Below are positions 1 to 24,260 of a stretch of 64,000 bases of DNA, piece by piece (within the stretch, counting starts at the first letter, position 1; every line of letters begins with the position of its first letter). The translations under genes and the position numbers were made by a program. This DNA is from Sycobia sp. Sy_11 (taxonomy: Eukaryota; Arthropoda; Insecta; Hymenoptera; Epichrysomallidae): contig JACCIC010000003.1 in the NCBI GenBank assembly GCA_018907035.1, forward strand, positions 7,795,001 through 7,859,000. Reading direction: 5' to 3'. The notes under the pieces were generated by a model. The model ran no database searches and had not been told where the DNA came from. It saw only the letters and a program-made list of their open reading frames with translations.

Positions 1-1369
1 TTCTTTTTTTTATTTTAACCTGTGATTATTTTTCTCCCTTCCTCTCTTCTGCGCAATTATATTTATATATCTCAATAAATATTGATTTTTCTGAAGAAAA
101 AAAGCTCAAATACATAAAAGATTAAAGAAGACGACTTTAAATTGCACAATCATTCGTCGAAGCATTCGCGGAATGTAAAAACAAGCGAGGTTTTTCTTTT
201 TAATATTATTTTAAATAATGAGGCAACGATTTAAAGGCAGCACGATATCAATCGAGATATCAATGGACGCATTAAGCAAAAGAATCTGAAATATTCGCGA
301 TTAATTTATTGTAGATAAAATTTTGTTATGTCATATTTTAAGCTTAAAGAAACGAGAATTTCATCGTCTATAGCGCTACTCTTAGTTTATGAATATCATA
401 AATTAACAATTAAATGGATGCATCAATGTCATTAAATTACTTGTGAAATTACGTATGAGCAATAATATGAATTTGTCAAATTATTTTTCCTATACTTAAC
501 TACGTTATCAAAGTATTTTTATTGTAAGTTGAATATTATGAAATTATTATTATTATATTTTTTTTTGATAACAATTCGATGATATAAACGTAAGTGCGAT
601 TTAAAAATTTTTATGAATCTGCTCAAAATTAAAAAATATTATTGCTAAGTATAGAACGTTGTTTACAAATCTTTTTGATAGATAAGAAATTACTTATTAT
701 GTTCAATATAAATGTAGTTTCGTGCAAAAATTTATATAACTTTCACTTTTATTTATTTAAATAAATGACATAATCGAACGTATCAAGTACGATATTTTGT
801 TTATATTTGTGAAGCACTAACAAAATATAAGACAATTCAAGTTTTGCGAATTCGAATTGTAAATTCTGCCATTGTTAAAGATACGCGCACCTAAAGTTAC
901 TTTACTAAATCGTTAGAATTGGAGGGGGATACAATGTAATTAATTCTTTTTATTTTTAATAAAGTAACTCTTTTTATTTCAATTAAAATAATTTTAAATG
1001 AAAGATAATTAACCTCTGCTTTCGCAAATAAAATTGTGCCGAAGAAAAAAAAGAAAATGTTGCGAAATAAAAGAATTTTTTTTAATTTTAGACTTACGCC
1101 GAATAATGTAGAAATATTATATTTTTATAGAGAAAGTTAGAAAAAGACAAATAACCAATATCTTTTCAGTGTCACTGATTATCACCAATGATATCGTTCG
1201 ATATTACTTTCAAATCTATACCTCTTATAAACTTCTATATATAAGTAATTATCAACATTTACTATAATCAGTCGAAAAGTACAATACGTAGTGTACTCAA
1301 TCAAAAAAATATCAATCTCATTATTCAAACAAACAGCTGAATAAAAGTGCCTGAACCTGTATATGGAAG

Positions 1370-1371
<2 letters not shown>
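1..1371. other. AT-rich DNA without a recognisable gene
   Basis: Very AT-rich, with frequent stops in all frames and no splice-bounded coding block. Nothing recognisable. Confidence 0.6.

Positions 1372-1418
<47 letters not shown>
1372..1418 (+). repeat. 47-base T homopolymer
   Basis: Uninterrupted T run (A run on the minus strand). It could be the poly(A) end of a retroposed element or a simple homopolymer expansion; no coding retrocopy is visible next to it. Its exact length is prone to assembly error. Confidence 0.85.
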
Positions 1419-1424
<6 letters not shown>

Positions 1425-1717
1425 GTATAATCCGCCCATTGCATATCGCAGTGCGCCGTGGAATGCACGCGATTAACTTGACCATCCTCCTCCCCTCATT
1501 CCTCACGGGATGACCGCAAAACTACGCCGGTTTCCCATTCCCGCACGCACCGCAACATTTTTTAGACAAACATCATAAAGCGCAATAACCCGCCCCGAAC
1601 CCGCAAGCGCCGCACTTTTAGCCGTCAATCTTTCTCGGGAGAGCAAACGCGTGCGGCCCCCTCCCCGCAGACCTCCGCCAGACCCATCATTCCATCAATG
1701 TCAAACTGTGTGAGAAA

Positions 1718-1750
<33 letters not shown>

Positions 1751-2495
1751 CAAAAGTGAGAATATCAGAAACGCCGGGACTACAATGAATAAGAATAACT
1801 CAGTAGTAACAGCACAACATAACGTCGTTACTCATGAGAAACGATATAAAAATACATGTGCATAGATTATTCGTATTCTTATATTGATTATTGTTATGAT
1901 TATTATTACTATAATTCTTATTTTCGCGCGCACCCCGAATGACATGTTCAAGAAGGAGAGAGAGAGAGAGGGGGAGGTGAGGAGCTTGCAGATCATCTCT
2001 ATAAATAAACGGTCACGCGTGAACGGTGACGATTATCGAATAACCTGCGCAGATAATACGCACTCGTACATGCGCGGACGTATAATATGTAAGAAACGAA
2101 TAATTGAGTGGATAATCTTCCTCTTGATCCTCTGTGCTAACTCCCCGCCCCCCTCGCTCTCTTACTCTTTCTTGCAAATGTCAGTCTGTTGCCGATATGT
2201 GAGTGCCTTTCGAATATAATTTGCAATTAGACGCAACGATGATGGAGAACGATAGAGAGGGGGAGGGAGAGATTTATGAAAATAATTATTTGTGCTGAGA
2301 GAGAGAGAGAGAGAGATGATCGCGCAATGTAAAGAAATTCGTCTCTGGCCTATTGTTTTCTCGTGTGTCTATATAAGTGACCGCGTGACTAAACGCGCTT
2401 TCTTAGTGTATAATGAAATATTAGTATAATTGAGTCATTGCGCATTGTTGCAGAATGAGGAGAGGGGAAGGAAAGTTATGAAGAGAAGGTTCCGG

Positions 2496-2496
<1 letters not shown>

Positions 2497-2547
<51 letters not shown>
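2497..2547. repeat. (TA)n microsatellite
   Basis: Pure TA dinucleotide tract. Confidence 0.95.
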
Positions 2548-2551
<4 letters not shown>

Positions 2552-2687
2552 CATGATGCGTTTTGATCAAGGCACTTCCGCATCGTCGCGTTTGCGTCAA
2601 TTTATTGCTTGCCGCCGTCCTCCGCGAGTACGTTATGACGTGTCGGCCCTCCTCCATCGCACCTTCGGCGTTGCGTTGGTGCATGTA

Positions 2688-2695
2688 TCATATAC

Positions 2696-2754
<59 letters not shown>
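2688..2754. repeat. (TA)n microsatellite with ACA interruptions
   Basis: TA tract interrupted by CATA units at its left end. Confidence 0.95.
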
Positions 2755-2756
<2 letters not shown>

Positions 2757-3135
2757 AACACGTAATGTTGAAAATCACCTGCGTAGATACTTATATTGTC
2801 GATATTCCAGAGAGAGAGAGAGAGCGAGAGAGAGAGATAGAGAGAGTAAGAGAGTACTGCAATCAGCGTACAGTGTGGCGGCGAGAATCTAAAAGGTGCT
2901 ACATATTAGTGACTCCGGGGGTGACTCGGCCCTGTCGACATCTGTAGTCTCCTGCGTAGGAAGTACCAAGAGAAGAGCCGCAAATGGAGTGTGTGTGGTG
3001 GTGGTAGTGGTGGTTATCTTTTCTCGTTCTATTGTGAAATCGCGTTCCTGCTGCAGCACTGCGGCTAGTACTACAAACACTTTGAATAGCCTATGTGACC
3101 GGTGCGGTGGTGACCGGGTGATTATTAAGTTGCAA

Positions 3136-3136
<1 letters not shown>

Positions 3137-3174
<38 letters not shown>
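3137..3174. repeat. (TA)n microsatellite
   Basis: Pure TA tract. Confidence 0.95.
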
Positions 3175-3177
<3 letters not shown>

Positions 3178-3440
3178 GAGTGTATTCGTGTGTGGTCTGT
3201 GCGTATAAAAAGTGGAAGAAAAACATAATCAAAAGAGGATAGGAGGGAGTAAGAGAACAACCACACGATCACGCGGGGAGGGAGTCTCCGCGTGGCGCAT
3301 TGTCTCCGCTCTCCCCCGTACGCGTGGGCGAGAGGGAGAAGGGAAGGAGATACCGCATCATCGGCGAATCGGTGCAGCGAAGCAGCCGGCGGACCCGCGG
3401 CCCACGCTCTCACGCACTTTTCGCTATATAGATACGCATT

Positions 3441-3455
3441 ATGATTGCGGAATGG
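3441..3455 (+). other. Possible first coding exon of diaphanous
   Basis: An ATG in the GC-richer leader-like block is followed by ATT GCG GAA TGG and then a good donor GTAAGA at 3456. It ends in phase 0, as the exon at 12947 requires, giving MIAEW-LDTLFGRP. This would imply a 9.5 kb first intron. The five residues do not resemble the fly N-terminus (MSRHEK...), so this may be only a leader exon, or unrelated. Confidence 0.22.
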
Positions 3456-3718
3456 GTAAGACGATGGTTGTTTGAATAGGCGAGAGGTGAAGTGGGGAGA
3501 AATATCTATGCGCGATTATGTGAATAGCTTATTTGTGGCTGGTGGGCTTTTGTTTTTTTTGTTGTTGTTTATTTTATTTTCCTTTCCTTTATTGTCGTTT
3601 TGATTTTTCATACAGATGCGGGTAAATCCAAAATAAGTTAGAATTTTGTGATTTAATAATTTAGCTCATTAAAATTATTTTGATGAATATGTTTTTGGCT
3701 AATTGAACTTCGGATGAG

Positions 3719-3719
<1 letters not shown>

Positions 3720-3762
<43 letters not shown>
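3720..3762. repeat. (TA)n microsatellite
   Basis: Pure TA tract. Confidence 0.95.
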
Positions 3763-3766
<4 letters not shown>

Positions 3767-6700
3767 ATTGATGTTTATAATAATAAACTATAATAAGATT
3801 GTCACTTTTAATATAGATTTTCATTCAAAGCCTCATAAATCTTAGTTACGCTATTCAAATTATTAAAGTATTATTTTAGTAACACATTTTAATATAATTT
3901 ATATTCACTTGTGAATGTGCAACTAATAATAATGAAAGAATATATATACTCACAAATAGTCATACGAGGAGTTACATATTTTTGGTCTTGAATTTGATTG
4001 TAACTCTTAGAATCTTCCCTAATATAAATTTAAATAGAGCATCTGTACAACCATTTTTTCTAATGTCTCTCTGAAATAAAGATCAAAATTTTGAACACAT
4101 ACGTGCTCCAATAAACAAATTTAAATTTCTTAAATTTTGGTATTACCGTGTGCAGGAATCTATGCCACTAAACATTATATTTTTAAAATTAAAGAATATC
4201 AATATAAAGTAGAAACATCATATTAATTTATATTCATGCATTACTTGTAACAGAGAAATAAATGAAGCAATTCAGCTAAAAAATTCTCAACAGTAAAATT
4301 TTGAATTAGTTGCCTAAAATTGAAGATCACATCTAAGAATATCTGTGAAATATCTTGAAATATGGATTTAGCAGGAGAATAATAAAGCCTAAAAAATTAA
4401 TCTAAAGATCATCATTCTTTATTTAATTAATCAGAAGTCTTTAAAGAATTTCTATTTTAAATAATAGAATATCAAATAGTTCACGGTCTCTTATTTGCAT
4501 ATTTTACTGTATTTTAAGCAAAACTTGATATATATACATATACGAGTATGAATGTACTCGTATAATGAAAAAAAAATCATTGTATAGTTATTTTCCTAAT
4601 CTTAATGTATGTTCAATCCCTTTTTCTATCTCTTCCCAAATTAAATCTCTAATCCTTAAGTACCTTGGATTTGTTCATATATATTGATCAAGCAATGCGT
4701 TGTAGGGATTGAGTAGAATCTTTTTACCTTATTATCTTAAAATATAATTTGAGAGAAATATGTGAGAGATAGAGAATCTTCCAAATCATATAATTATTTA
4801 TTGAAATAATTGAATTATTAATGCAGGTTTTTATTTATCTGACTAATTACAATTTTTGTTCAAATGATCTCTCTCTCAATGTCACAGTGGAATCTGGTAA
4901 TCTTGTAATTTCGACTCAGTGATTTAAAAAATAGTTGGAAACGTCAATGCATATAATAATCCTCCAGATACTAACTTAATTTTAAAGAAGAAATGATAGT
5001 GGAAGATTGCGAGGTCCACAGTCATTTAAAGTTGATTTCTTTTGTATCAAGAAAATTTCGAATGCCATTCATACAATTCGAAAAATAATTTGATTTGAAA
5101 GTTTTATTATCAAATATTTTTTAGAAAATCCTATTTTGATAAAGAAGCCGCACAAATTGAGTTGACATTAAGTATAAATATATATCTTCTTATTAAAATA
5201 TAATTTTTTTATGAAAATAATCAGGTTTTATAATTTTTTGGTTGTTGAAAAATTTTAAAAAATGATTAAATGGGCCATAGATAGGCTTTATCTTAGAAGT
5301 GGACATTTATGGCCAGAGCAATTACGAAAAATCGAATGAGTGCATCGAGAAACATACAATAACACCAAAAAACTTTGGAGACGTAAAACAGCCTAGAATT
5401 GCATATAGAAATATACAGATCCACCGCTCCCCGTGTGGTATACATTCGGACTTCGATTCGTGTTTACTAGTTCCCTTGTCACTTCCGTTCTATTAAAAAT
5501 TTTTAGATCTAATTTCTCTCATTTGAAAAATTAAATATATTAATATATTGTATTTACCTATCGAGTGTATGCAATGGCATCATTAGATTCAAATAAAATT
5601 CAAATAATTCAAATAATTCAAATTAAAAAGTAGTCTTGACTCTTTAAATTCAAAAACCGAATTTTTCTTTGATGATACAAAATTCACCTCTTAAATTAAA
5701 CAAAATAGAAAAAACGTATAGAGAAACATTTAACATTTCAAAATAAATATTTTGATGCATGATAAATTCCAATTATGCTAATTCATACAAAAAATGGTAC
5801 AATAGAAATGTAAATTATCAATTCTTTTAATTGGTACAAAGAAATTATAGCTTTGATGTTCAATACCAAGTGCAGTATGGATATCACTATGTTCCGCTCG
5901 TATTGCTTATATTAAAATATAAATTTTACAAAAAAATATGCATGATACCAAAAAATCTTCAAAATATAAATATTTATCTAAATAATTTGGTCATTTGATG
6001 CATTATTATTTTATCAAAATTGCCCAATTTTATTAAAAAATTAGTATTTTGAAATGGAATCATAATTGGCCAATCGCGTCTCGAAATTTTGATCCAGTAC
6101 ACCAAGAAAGTGACTTCGTCTACTTAAAAATTGTTATTTCGTTCCATCTGTCGCGATAGGAATTATGGTACCTTTTGACATCATGAATTTTGAGTTTTAT
6201 AAATTTAAAATGTGAATTTAGATTCGTATTCAATGTCCCATAAAACTAGACTATATATCAAATTTGGTATAAATGAGGTAAAGAAGAAGACGGAATAATG
6301 AATTTCTCAGGAAGTTTAAACTTGCGAATAAAAATCCAAGAGTGGTTTGATAGATATATTGTACAACTTTGTGAAAGGAAAACTTGCGTGTAATATCGAT
6401 TCGAAGAAAATTATTATTATAGAACCTACATTTTTCAGTGTATCGAATAGATCGGGTTATACCAACTGATTTCCCAAAGCTCCAGAAAGTCTTGCACGAG
6501 TATCGAAGATTGCGCGCTTAATAACGAGCGGGAGATGAAAATAGTTCAAGAATTTAAAGAGCCTTGACTCACATAATTCATGATATAATAATGTATACTA
6601 ATATGATTCAGTGTATTCGTTCTGTGCCTCTCTTTTTCCTCTTTTTCTTTTTGTTTTAATATCTTTTCGAGTGACCTGCGTACACGCGGTGTGCTCGATT

Positions 6701-7195
6701 TATTGCAACATTCGAAAATAACGTTCGACATATACTTAAGTAAATACACACTGTGACATAGAGTAAGCCAAACCGCGAAAGAAGCGTGACTGTATAGAGT
6801 AGAGAGAGAAAAGTTTTCCGCATAGAGAGACTGAATAACCTAGAGAGATAACGTTGCATTGACATACATTGCGACACGTGCCAATGTGGTGATCCGTTCG
6901 TCAACTCTCTGTTTCTCTTCATTTTTTTACAGTAATTTCTAAGTGTATATATATATATATATTTACACACACATACATATACTTTCGAATATCTATTCAC
7001 TGCCCCTCTCACAACTGGAATTACGAGTATATAATTTTTTTCTTTCTTCGCGGCTTGGCGTGCACTTAATTAAACGATCAGGTCCCGAACAATTTTGTAA
7101 TTATGAGGTACGCGTGCCAATGTGCGCTCATCAATTCCTCGGTGTTCTGCAAACATGGGTTAGTTGAGAAAAAAAGTGAGTGAGTGAATGAGTGA

Positions 7196-7203
7196 AAGAG
7201 AGG

Positions 7204-7275
<72 letters not shown>
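7196..7275. repeat. (GA)n microsatellite
   Basis: Almost pure AG/GA tract preceded by diverged GTGAGTGA units. Confidence 0.95.
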
Positions 7276-7282
<7 letters not shown>

Positions 7283-8840
7283 AGCGCTCTATTGCCAAGT
7301 TATAATTTTGTTTGGCAATATTTTTCAACTGAATTTATAGTGCAGTATACTTGCACTTTTTTAATAACATATATACTCGAATTTCTGATTTTTTTTTTGT
7401 TGTTTAATTTTTTTTATCGAATTCTCGCTCAACTGAACCGAACGAAGCGCCTTGTCGCCATTTACGGGAATTAAAATCAGCGGATGAAAAGTGTTTGTGA
7501 CGCACCTCGTGTGAAATCACCTGTGAAAAGTCGACAAGCGGAGGGGAGTTGCTTAGAAAAGCGCGAACGATTCGCCCTCTCAATGTTTTGTATTATACAT
7601 CAGATTTTTTTTTTAAATTTTCAGTCCAAGGCCTCGGTAAAAATAGATCGTGCAGTGAGTATACTTCTTTTTTTAAATTTTATTTTCGAAATGAGCGAAT
7701 GTTATCTAAGTTTTTGGAAAACAGGCAATACATTTTAACATTATATTTAACTGATAAAATAAGTAAATATTTTTTATTGTTACGGCATCTTATACATTAA
7801 ATTAAATTAGCGTGGCCATTTCATAAACTCACGTCTTAACCGTACATATGTATATGTTGTTGCTAATTTCTTGCTAATTTCTTGCTAATTGAATTGTTAC
7901 ACTGAACGCGATTTTATTGCTCTGATTTTATCGTTCCCCAGAAACAATAGATACGCTAGCTTAATATTAAGCTATACATAGCGCAGTAACTCTGTATATC
8001 TATCGACATGACAAAAATATCGACGTAGAACTGAAGTAATAATTTGCTACAAATTAATTGCGCCAAATCCGGTTTTGTTGCTCCAATTATACCTGATGAG
8101 AAAAAATAGATATACTTAGTATTCAACTGACATAGCTACTTTGCACATTTATCGACATTAAAAATATATTAGTAATATGAGACTGGTGGCATAAGTTGTT
8201 GCTAATATGTTGCTGCAAAAATATGCCAATCTAATACAGATATCTATAAATATTTACTCATAGCTGCGGAAAAATTAAAATGTTTCAAGTACATTTGGAA
8301 CATTTTCATATAAATGACCATACTTATAACTATAGAAATGCATATGGATTGGCAGAGTTAAGATTCAAAAATTATTTGAGCGAGTGATTATAGAAAATAT
8401 TTGATATGCAATTCAATAGAAAATATTTTAAATTATTATTTTTATTAATAATAAGTACATATAAGTTTGGCAATACCTCCTATTATACATTTTGAGAATT
8501 ACCAAACATTAAGTAAAATCTGAATTACCATGGAATTAACCTCTTTCTAGTAGAATTACTTACTTATTGTAGAAAATAAGCGATTAATGCAATAAAAGCG
8601 GCCGTTCCGCTGCAATAACTTTTTTATCGGTGATATGATACTAGTTCGATAGAAATCTTTTTAAACAAAGCAATTCAAAGACAAAATTATGACAGTTCGC
8701 AGATTGTTGATTTTCATAAAAAAATAAATAAAGATGATTTCGAAAATTATAAATGAATATTTTTTACTTAATAATTACAAATGAACATTGATATTAATCA
8801 TGAAGTATAACATTAAAAATTTTCCAATAAAATTTAAATG

Positions 8841-8843
<3 letters not shown>

Positions 8844-8899
<56 letters not shown>
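8844..8899. repeat. (TA)n microsatellite
   Basis: Pure TA tract. Confidence 0.95.
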
Positions 8900-8901
<2 letters not shown>

Positions 8902-9474
8902 ATATGTGAGGTCTGTCTTCAATGAGATTTTGGCAACCCAGTAATTTTCTAAAAAATGGTTTTTTATAAAATTGCCAGCTTGAATTTTGAAAAGATTTTT
9001 GGGGCCTTTTTTGGACGTTATATGTAATACTTAGATATTTCTATATAATTCTATACCTTGACGTGCCCTGAAGCATCGGCTATATGTGGCTGTATTATGA
9101 TAATAGCCAGGCATGTATTTTACACCATAACCTATTTTACCTTTTACCAACGTCAAATTATAGTGTTTGAATTCCTTAATATTATTCAAGCTGCATACAC
9201 TGCAATTTCTTTTTAAAAGAGAATATGTAAACTACATATTTTGTGTGTGTGCACGCGCGTGTTTTGTATGTGTATTTTATGAAAAGGTTCAAAGAGCTTG
9301 AAGCAGATGTTTTCTTCCAACGACAGTGAAATTTCCAGTACAGAAATTTATAATATTGTGATCTTTTTTGGAATCAGAAAGTAGTTAAAAATTATGCCGA
9401 GCATTCACATACCCGATATCTTTATAAAGTTAAAAGGTATATACTAGATAGTGACTATACGCTGTATATTTTAA

Positions 9475-9781
9475 CCTTTAGAGGGCCGGGATTTTAAAAA
9501 ATTAGTTGTTTTCTTATCCCTATAGAAAAATGTTCTGAGGTCTATAAATTAGAACCAATTCAAGGCCAAATGTTGGCAACTCAACCCATGACGCCATATG
9601 GTGTCATTCCAGTCCGAAATGGAGATGCATCGGTTATTTTTTAAATCTATTTTTATATTCTATTAATTTTCTTTCCGCATATAAATTTAATATATAAGAT
9701 AATAATTTTTTTTGCATATAAAAGTACACTTGTAATTAACTTAAGAAATACGCTATATGACATATTCTGGCGCTCTAAAGA
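9475..9781. mobile_element. piggyBac-like MITE (TTAA target site)
   Basis: The 307-bp segment is bounded by TTAA on both sides (9471-9474 and 9782-9785). Its ends are inverted repeats: left CCTTTAGAGGGCCGGGAT, right (reverse complement) TCTTTAGAGCGCCAGAAT, 14 of 18 identical. TTAA duplications with short terminal inverted repeats are typical of piggyBac-type elements. There is no coding capacity, so it would be a non-autonomous copy. The interior includes a near-palindrome around CCATATGG (about 9594-9601). Confidence 0.7.
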
Positions 9782-9785
9782 TTAA

Positions 9786-12761
9786 TGACAATGAAATATA
9801 CGTTTAAAACTTTTTTGGAAACATGGAACGGCAATTTCTCTATAATTTGTATAAATATTTTTTTAGATATTTTAAACATTTGTTTTTTAATAATAATTAT
9901 ATTACAGCACTGAGTGAAGAATTGATAAATTAAAAAAATTGTAGAAATTAAAGTTTAAAAATATTGCTAAACTACAGTTTGGGAAATATATTCGGCTATT
10001 TTTATAATAATATGTACTATACATAAATGAATTATTTTCAGTTCTCAAAAATCGTAGGTAGATCTGATTATAAACTTCTCGTTGTATATTTCAATGATTT
10101 TAAAATATCTCTTAAAATTTTATTATAGTTTTAAATTCCTTAATGTATCAAGACTCCACGATTTATGTAATTCACCAGGCGCAAGTATTAAATAACGTCC
10201 ATCATAAAAAATAATTGATCAGATTCGCCATTAAAATGTATAAGTAAAATCTTTGTGCGACGTTACGCATAGTCCATACGTATCTTCATCGGAGAGCACA
10301 TCCACACCAGTCTCTTTATAAATTATTTTTGGCATAGCGTCCATAAGATCACTGTACAGAATCAAAAATCTACTCGTATTAATGACAAATCGAGATAATG
10401 TCGCATCAAGCTTATAGCTATATATCATAGATTTTTTTGATTTGCTACCAACGATCAATCGTTTCTCTATATCACTGTTTATTTTAGACAAATTTTCGTT
10501 CGTAAATGTATAATGTAACAGCTCGAAGATGCAGAAACGTGTCCAAAGCCCATCGGCTCTAATCAAACCGATATTTTTTTCGCTCGCCTGTGTTTGTATA
10601 TATACAATTCATATGCGACTCTCGCCCGATAAATCGCAATCGAAAACTAATTTTAATTCAATCTTATTATATTGCTCGTCTAATCGACCACACCGTGCAC
10701 GTGACATAAATCACCTCTGCGACGGACATTCTGAGCTTCACATTATATATAATGCGCCGCCAGCACCAAGCGCCGATCGAGAGGGAATATTAATTTTTTA
10801 TTTTACATCAGATCATCGCCTGCCGTGCCCGCGCGGCTTTTCGCAATAATCGCGGGCGTACATGCAAGAAATCATCGTCGTCATAATAATATGACGCCTA
10901 TCGTAAATTTATTATGTTCGATGCTACACTTCCGCGCTCGTTCGTTTATTTTTTGTACATGGACTGAATTTACGAGGCAGCCTGTATAATTGCTCTCACG
11001 ACGATTTGCGGGTTAACATTAACGCGTATGACATATAACGACCAGTGCTCTATTGATTCTTCTACGGGCTCGAGGTTCTTTTTTGCGTTCCATCGGAGCT
11101 TTCGATTTTTTAACTACCGAGTGCTACATATATACATACATACATATACATGTATCTATCGCCACAAATATCGTAAATATGATGGAACTTCTGTGTTGAA
11201 TAACGGAGCTTTAAGACTTCAAATGCGGTGCGTTACGTGCACGTTTTCTCTAGACTTCTTCAAGGTGAAATTTTTTGTTCTTCTATTTCAACTTCCCCTT
11301 TTTAGTTTTTGAATTAGAGCCTCGCCATTAAAAAAATTGATTCTGTGATATCTTTTATAAAATTTATTTAAATTGTAAAAAATTACAATGTATTTGCTCT
11401 TTTCTATGAATTCTTGTATTACAATAAACGGATGATTTCTTCAGAGCTCTCGACAGAGTTAGAGAAACTTAGATTTTTTATTTATAATTTTACATATTTA
11501 TTTAGGATAGCCATTTTATATAAATATGATTCTCAAGAAAGATTAGAAAACCTATGTTTAATAACATTATTTATTTATTAAAGGTCATTTATAAAAATTT
11601 TTTAAAATTATTTTGTATCGCAATTGAAATAGTTGATGTTTAATAGGTGCAAGGCAAGTTATATTTGCGGATTTTTGTAAATATTTTTCTCACATATTTG
11701 TTTTGAAATTTAAGTAATCTAATAATAATAACATTGATAAATTCTTCATTGATTAAAGCATATATCACAGAATTTTATTCAATTGGAATTCAGCATTTTT
11801 GCATTCGTTAAGTAACTACCAGAATCTAACGATTGAAATTAGTTTAAATTCACGAGTTTTGCTTTTCTTATATAAATAAAATATTTAGTGTAGTGAAATG
11901 TTAATTTTGAATAAAAAAATTTTAATTAATGAAAAATTATTTTCTCAGAAATATTTACAGTACAGGTACAGATAATTAATTATCAAATTTCATATGTCAA
12001 AATTATTAACCGAACATCAAATTTATTGATCAATCAGTTACAAATGATTGAATTAATGAATATTCATGTAAAAATAATCTTTGATATCAATAATGTCAAC
12101 AGTACTATACAAATATTTCGGTCTTGTGTTTATAATCAACACAATATATTACATGGAGCTATTGATCATATAAAGTTTAAAGTGATTTCTCAAATATGTT
12201 GTGATTTTTGGCAAAATAATTTGTAATGATTATAAAATGATTAAATATTTTGCTCAACATTTATAATTGCATAGAGTACCTAGTGAGATTGTAAAATTAT
12301 TTCCTTGCTAGATGAAATATGTAATAAATGCAATAAAATAAAATAGTAGGTATTAAATACGGTTAAATATGTATATAATTTTTTATATTTGAATCCTTCA
12401 TTCTAATAAAATAAGAATTTTAAAAAAATGACATTTAAATAATTCTATTAATATATTATTCTTAATTAATATTAATATAAACATTCATTATATAGTAACC
12501 AAATCACGAACAAAAGTTTCTGATAATTACAGTATTCAATAGTAATTTGTATATATATTTTTAAAGTGTAAGTATTTCTTTTCGAATTAAAAATTTTACT
12601 GATTGAATCTACTGATCAGCTTAGAATGTGTTAGAGTGTTAATGCATATGTTTGGCCTTATAATAAATAAGTTAAAAATGTATAAAAAAATTTTTTTCGA
12701 AAGTACCAATTTTTTCTAGATTAGCTAATGGTTACAATTAAAATGTAGAGCTAGATTTTCG

Positions 12762-12812
<51 letters not shown>

Positions 12813-12946
12813 CATTATGTATATAATAAAGTATATTGAAAACAATAATGTGAAAAACAAATTTAATTAATTAAAACATTGTCGTATATTTAATGTTTTA
12901 AAAGACTTGTACAAAGCTCTTAACATATTTAATTATTATTTTCCAG
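9786..12946. other. AT-rich stretch before the first placed diaphanous exon
   Basis: Mostly AT-rich with no recognised gene. A GC-richer piece at 10530-11080 and an overlapping minus-strand open frame at 10231-10566 (111 codons, not recognised) are the only coding-like parts. A TA tract lies at about 12769-12811. Confidence 0.5.
12769..12811. repeat. (TA)n microsatellite
   Basis: TA tract about 135 bp upstream of a dia acceptor site, so it lies in the intron. Confidence 0.9.

Positions 12947-24260
<11,314 letters not shown>

Larger units (their letters stand above)
1440..3455 (+). promoter_or_regulatory. GC-richer, repeat-rich block, possible promoter/leader
   Basis: Compared with its surroundings this block is richer in G+C and CpG (for example 1500-1660 and 3280-3420). 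It contains GA runs (about 1720-1749, 1960-1970, 2300-2315, 2810-2840) and three TA tracts, and ends at a good splice donor at 3456. It reads like a start region with a leader exon, most simply for diaphanous downstream, but no start site can be proven. Confidence 0.3.
3763..9470. other. Long AT-rich stretch, probably intronic or intergenic
   Basis: No conserved coding block is seen. It holds a perfect hairpin (4540-4563), a GA tract (7196-7275), a diverged duplication with an 18-bp palindrome (about 7905-8175) and a TA tract (8844-8899). A slightly GC-richer piece at 7440-7650 ends in a donor-like GTGAGT (7652) and could be a leader exon, but it has no recognisable coding content. Confidence 0.5.

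Noticed and set aside
2430..3475. Several 60-170-codon open frames rich in Tyr-Ile or Arg-Glu
   Set aside because: Translations of TA and GA simple repeats; no conserved content.
7484..7800. Two overlapping plus-strand open frames as a diaphanous first exon
   Set aside because: No donor in phase 0 after a plausible N-terminus; sequence does not resemble formins. Kept only as a possible leader piece.
8092..8110. CTGATGAG word
   Set aside because: No GAAA partner or pairing arms nearby; chance word.
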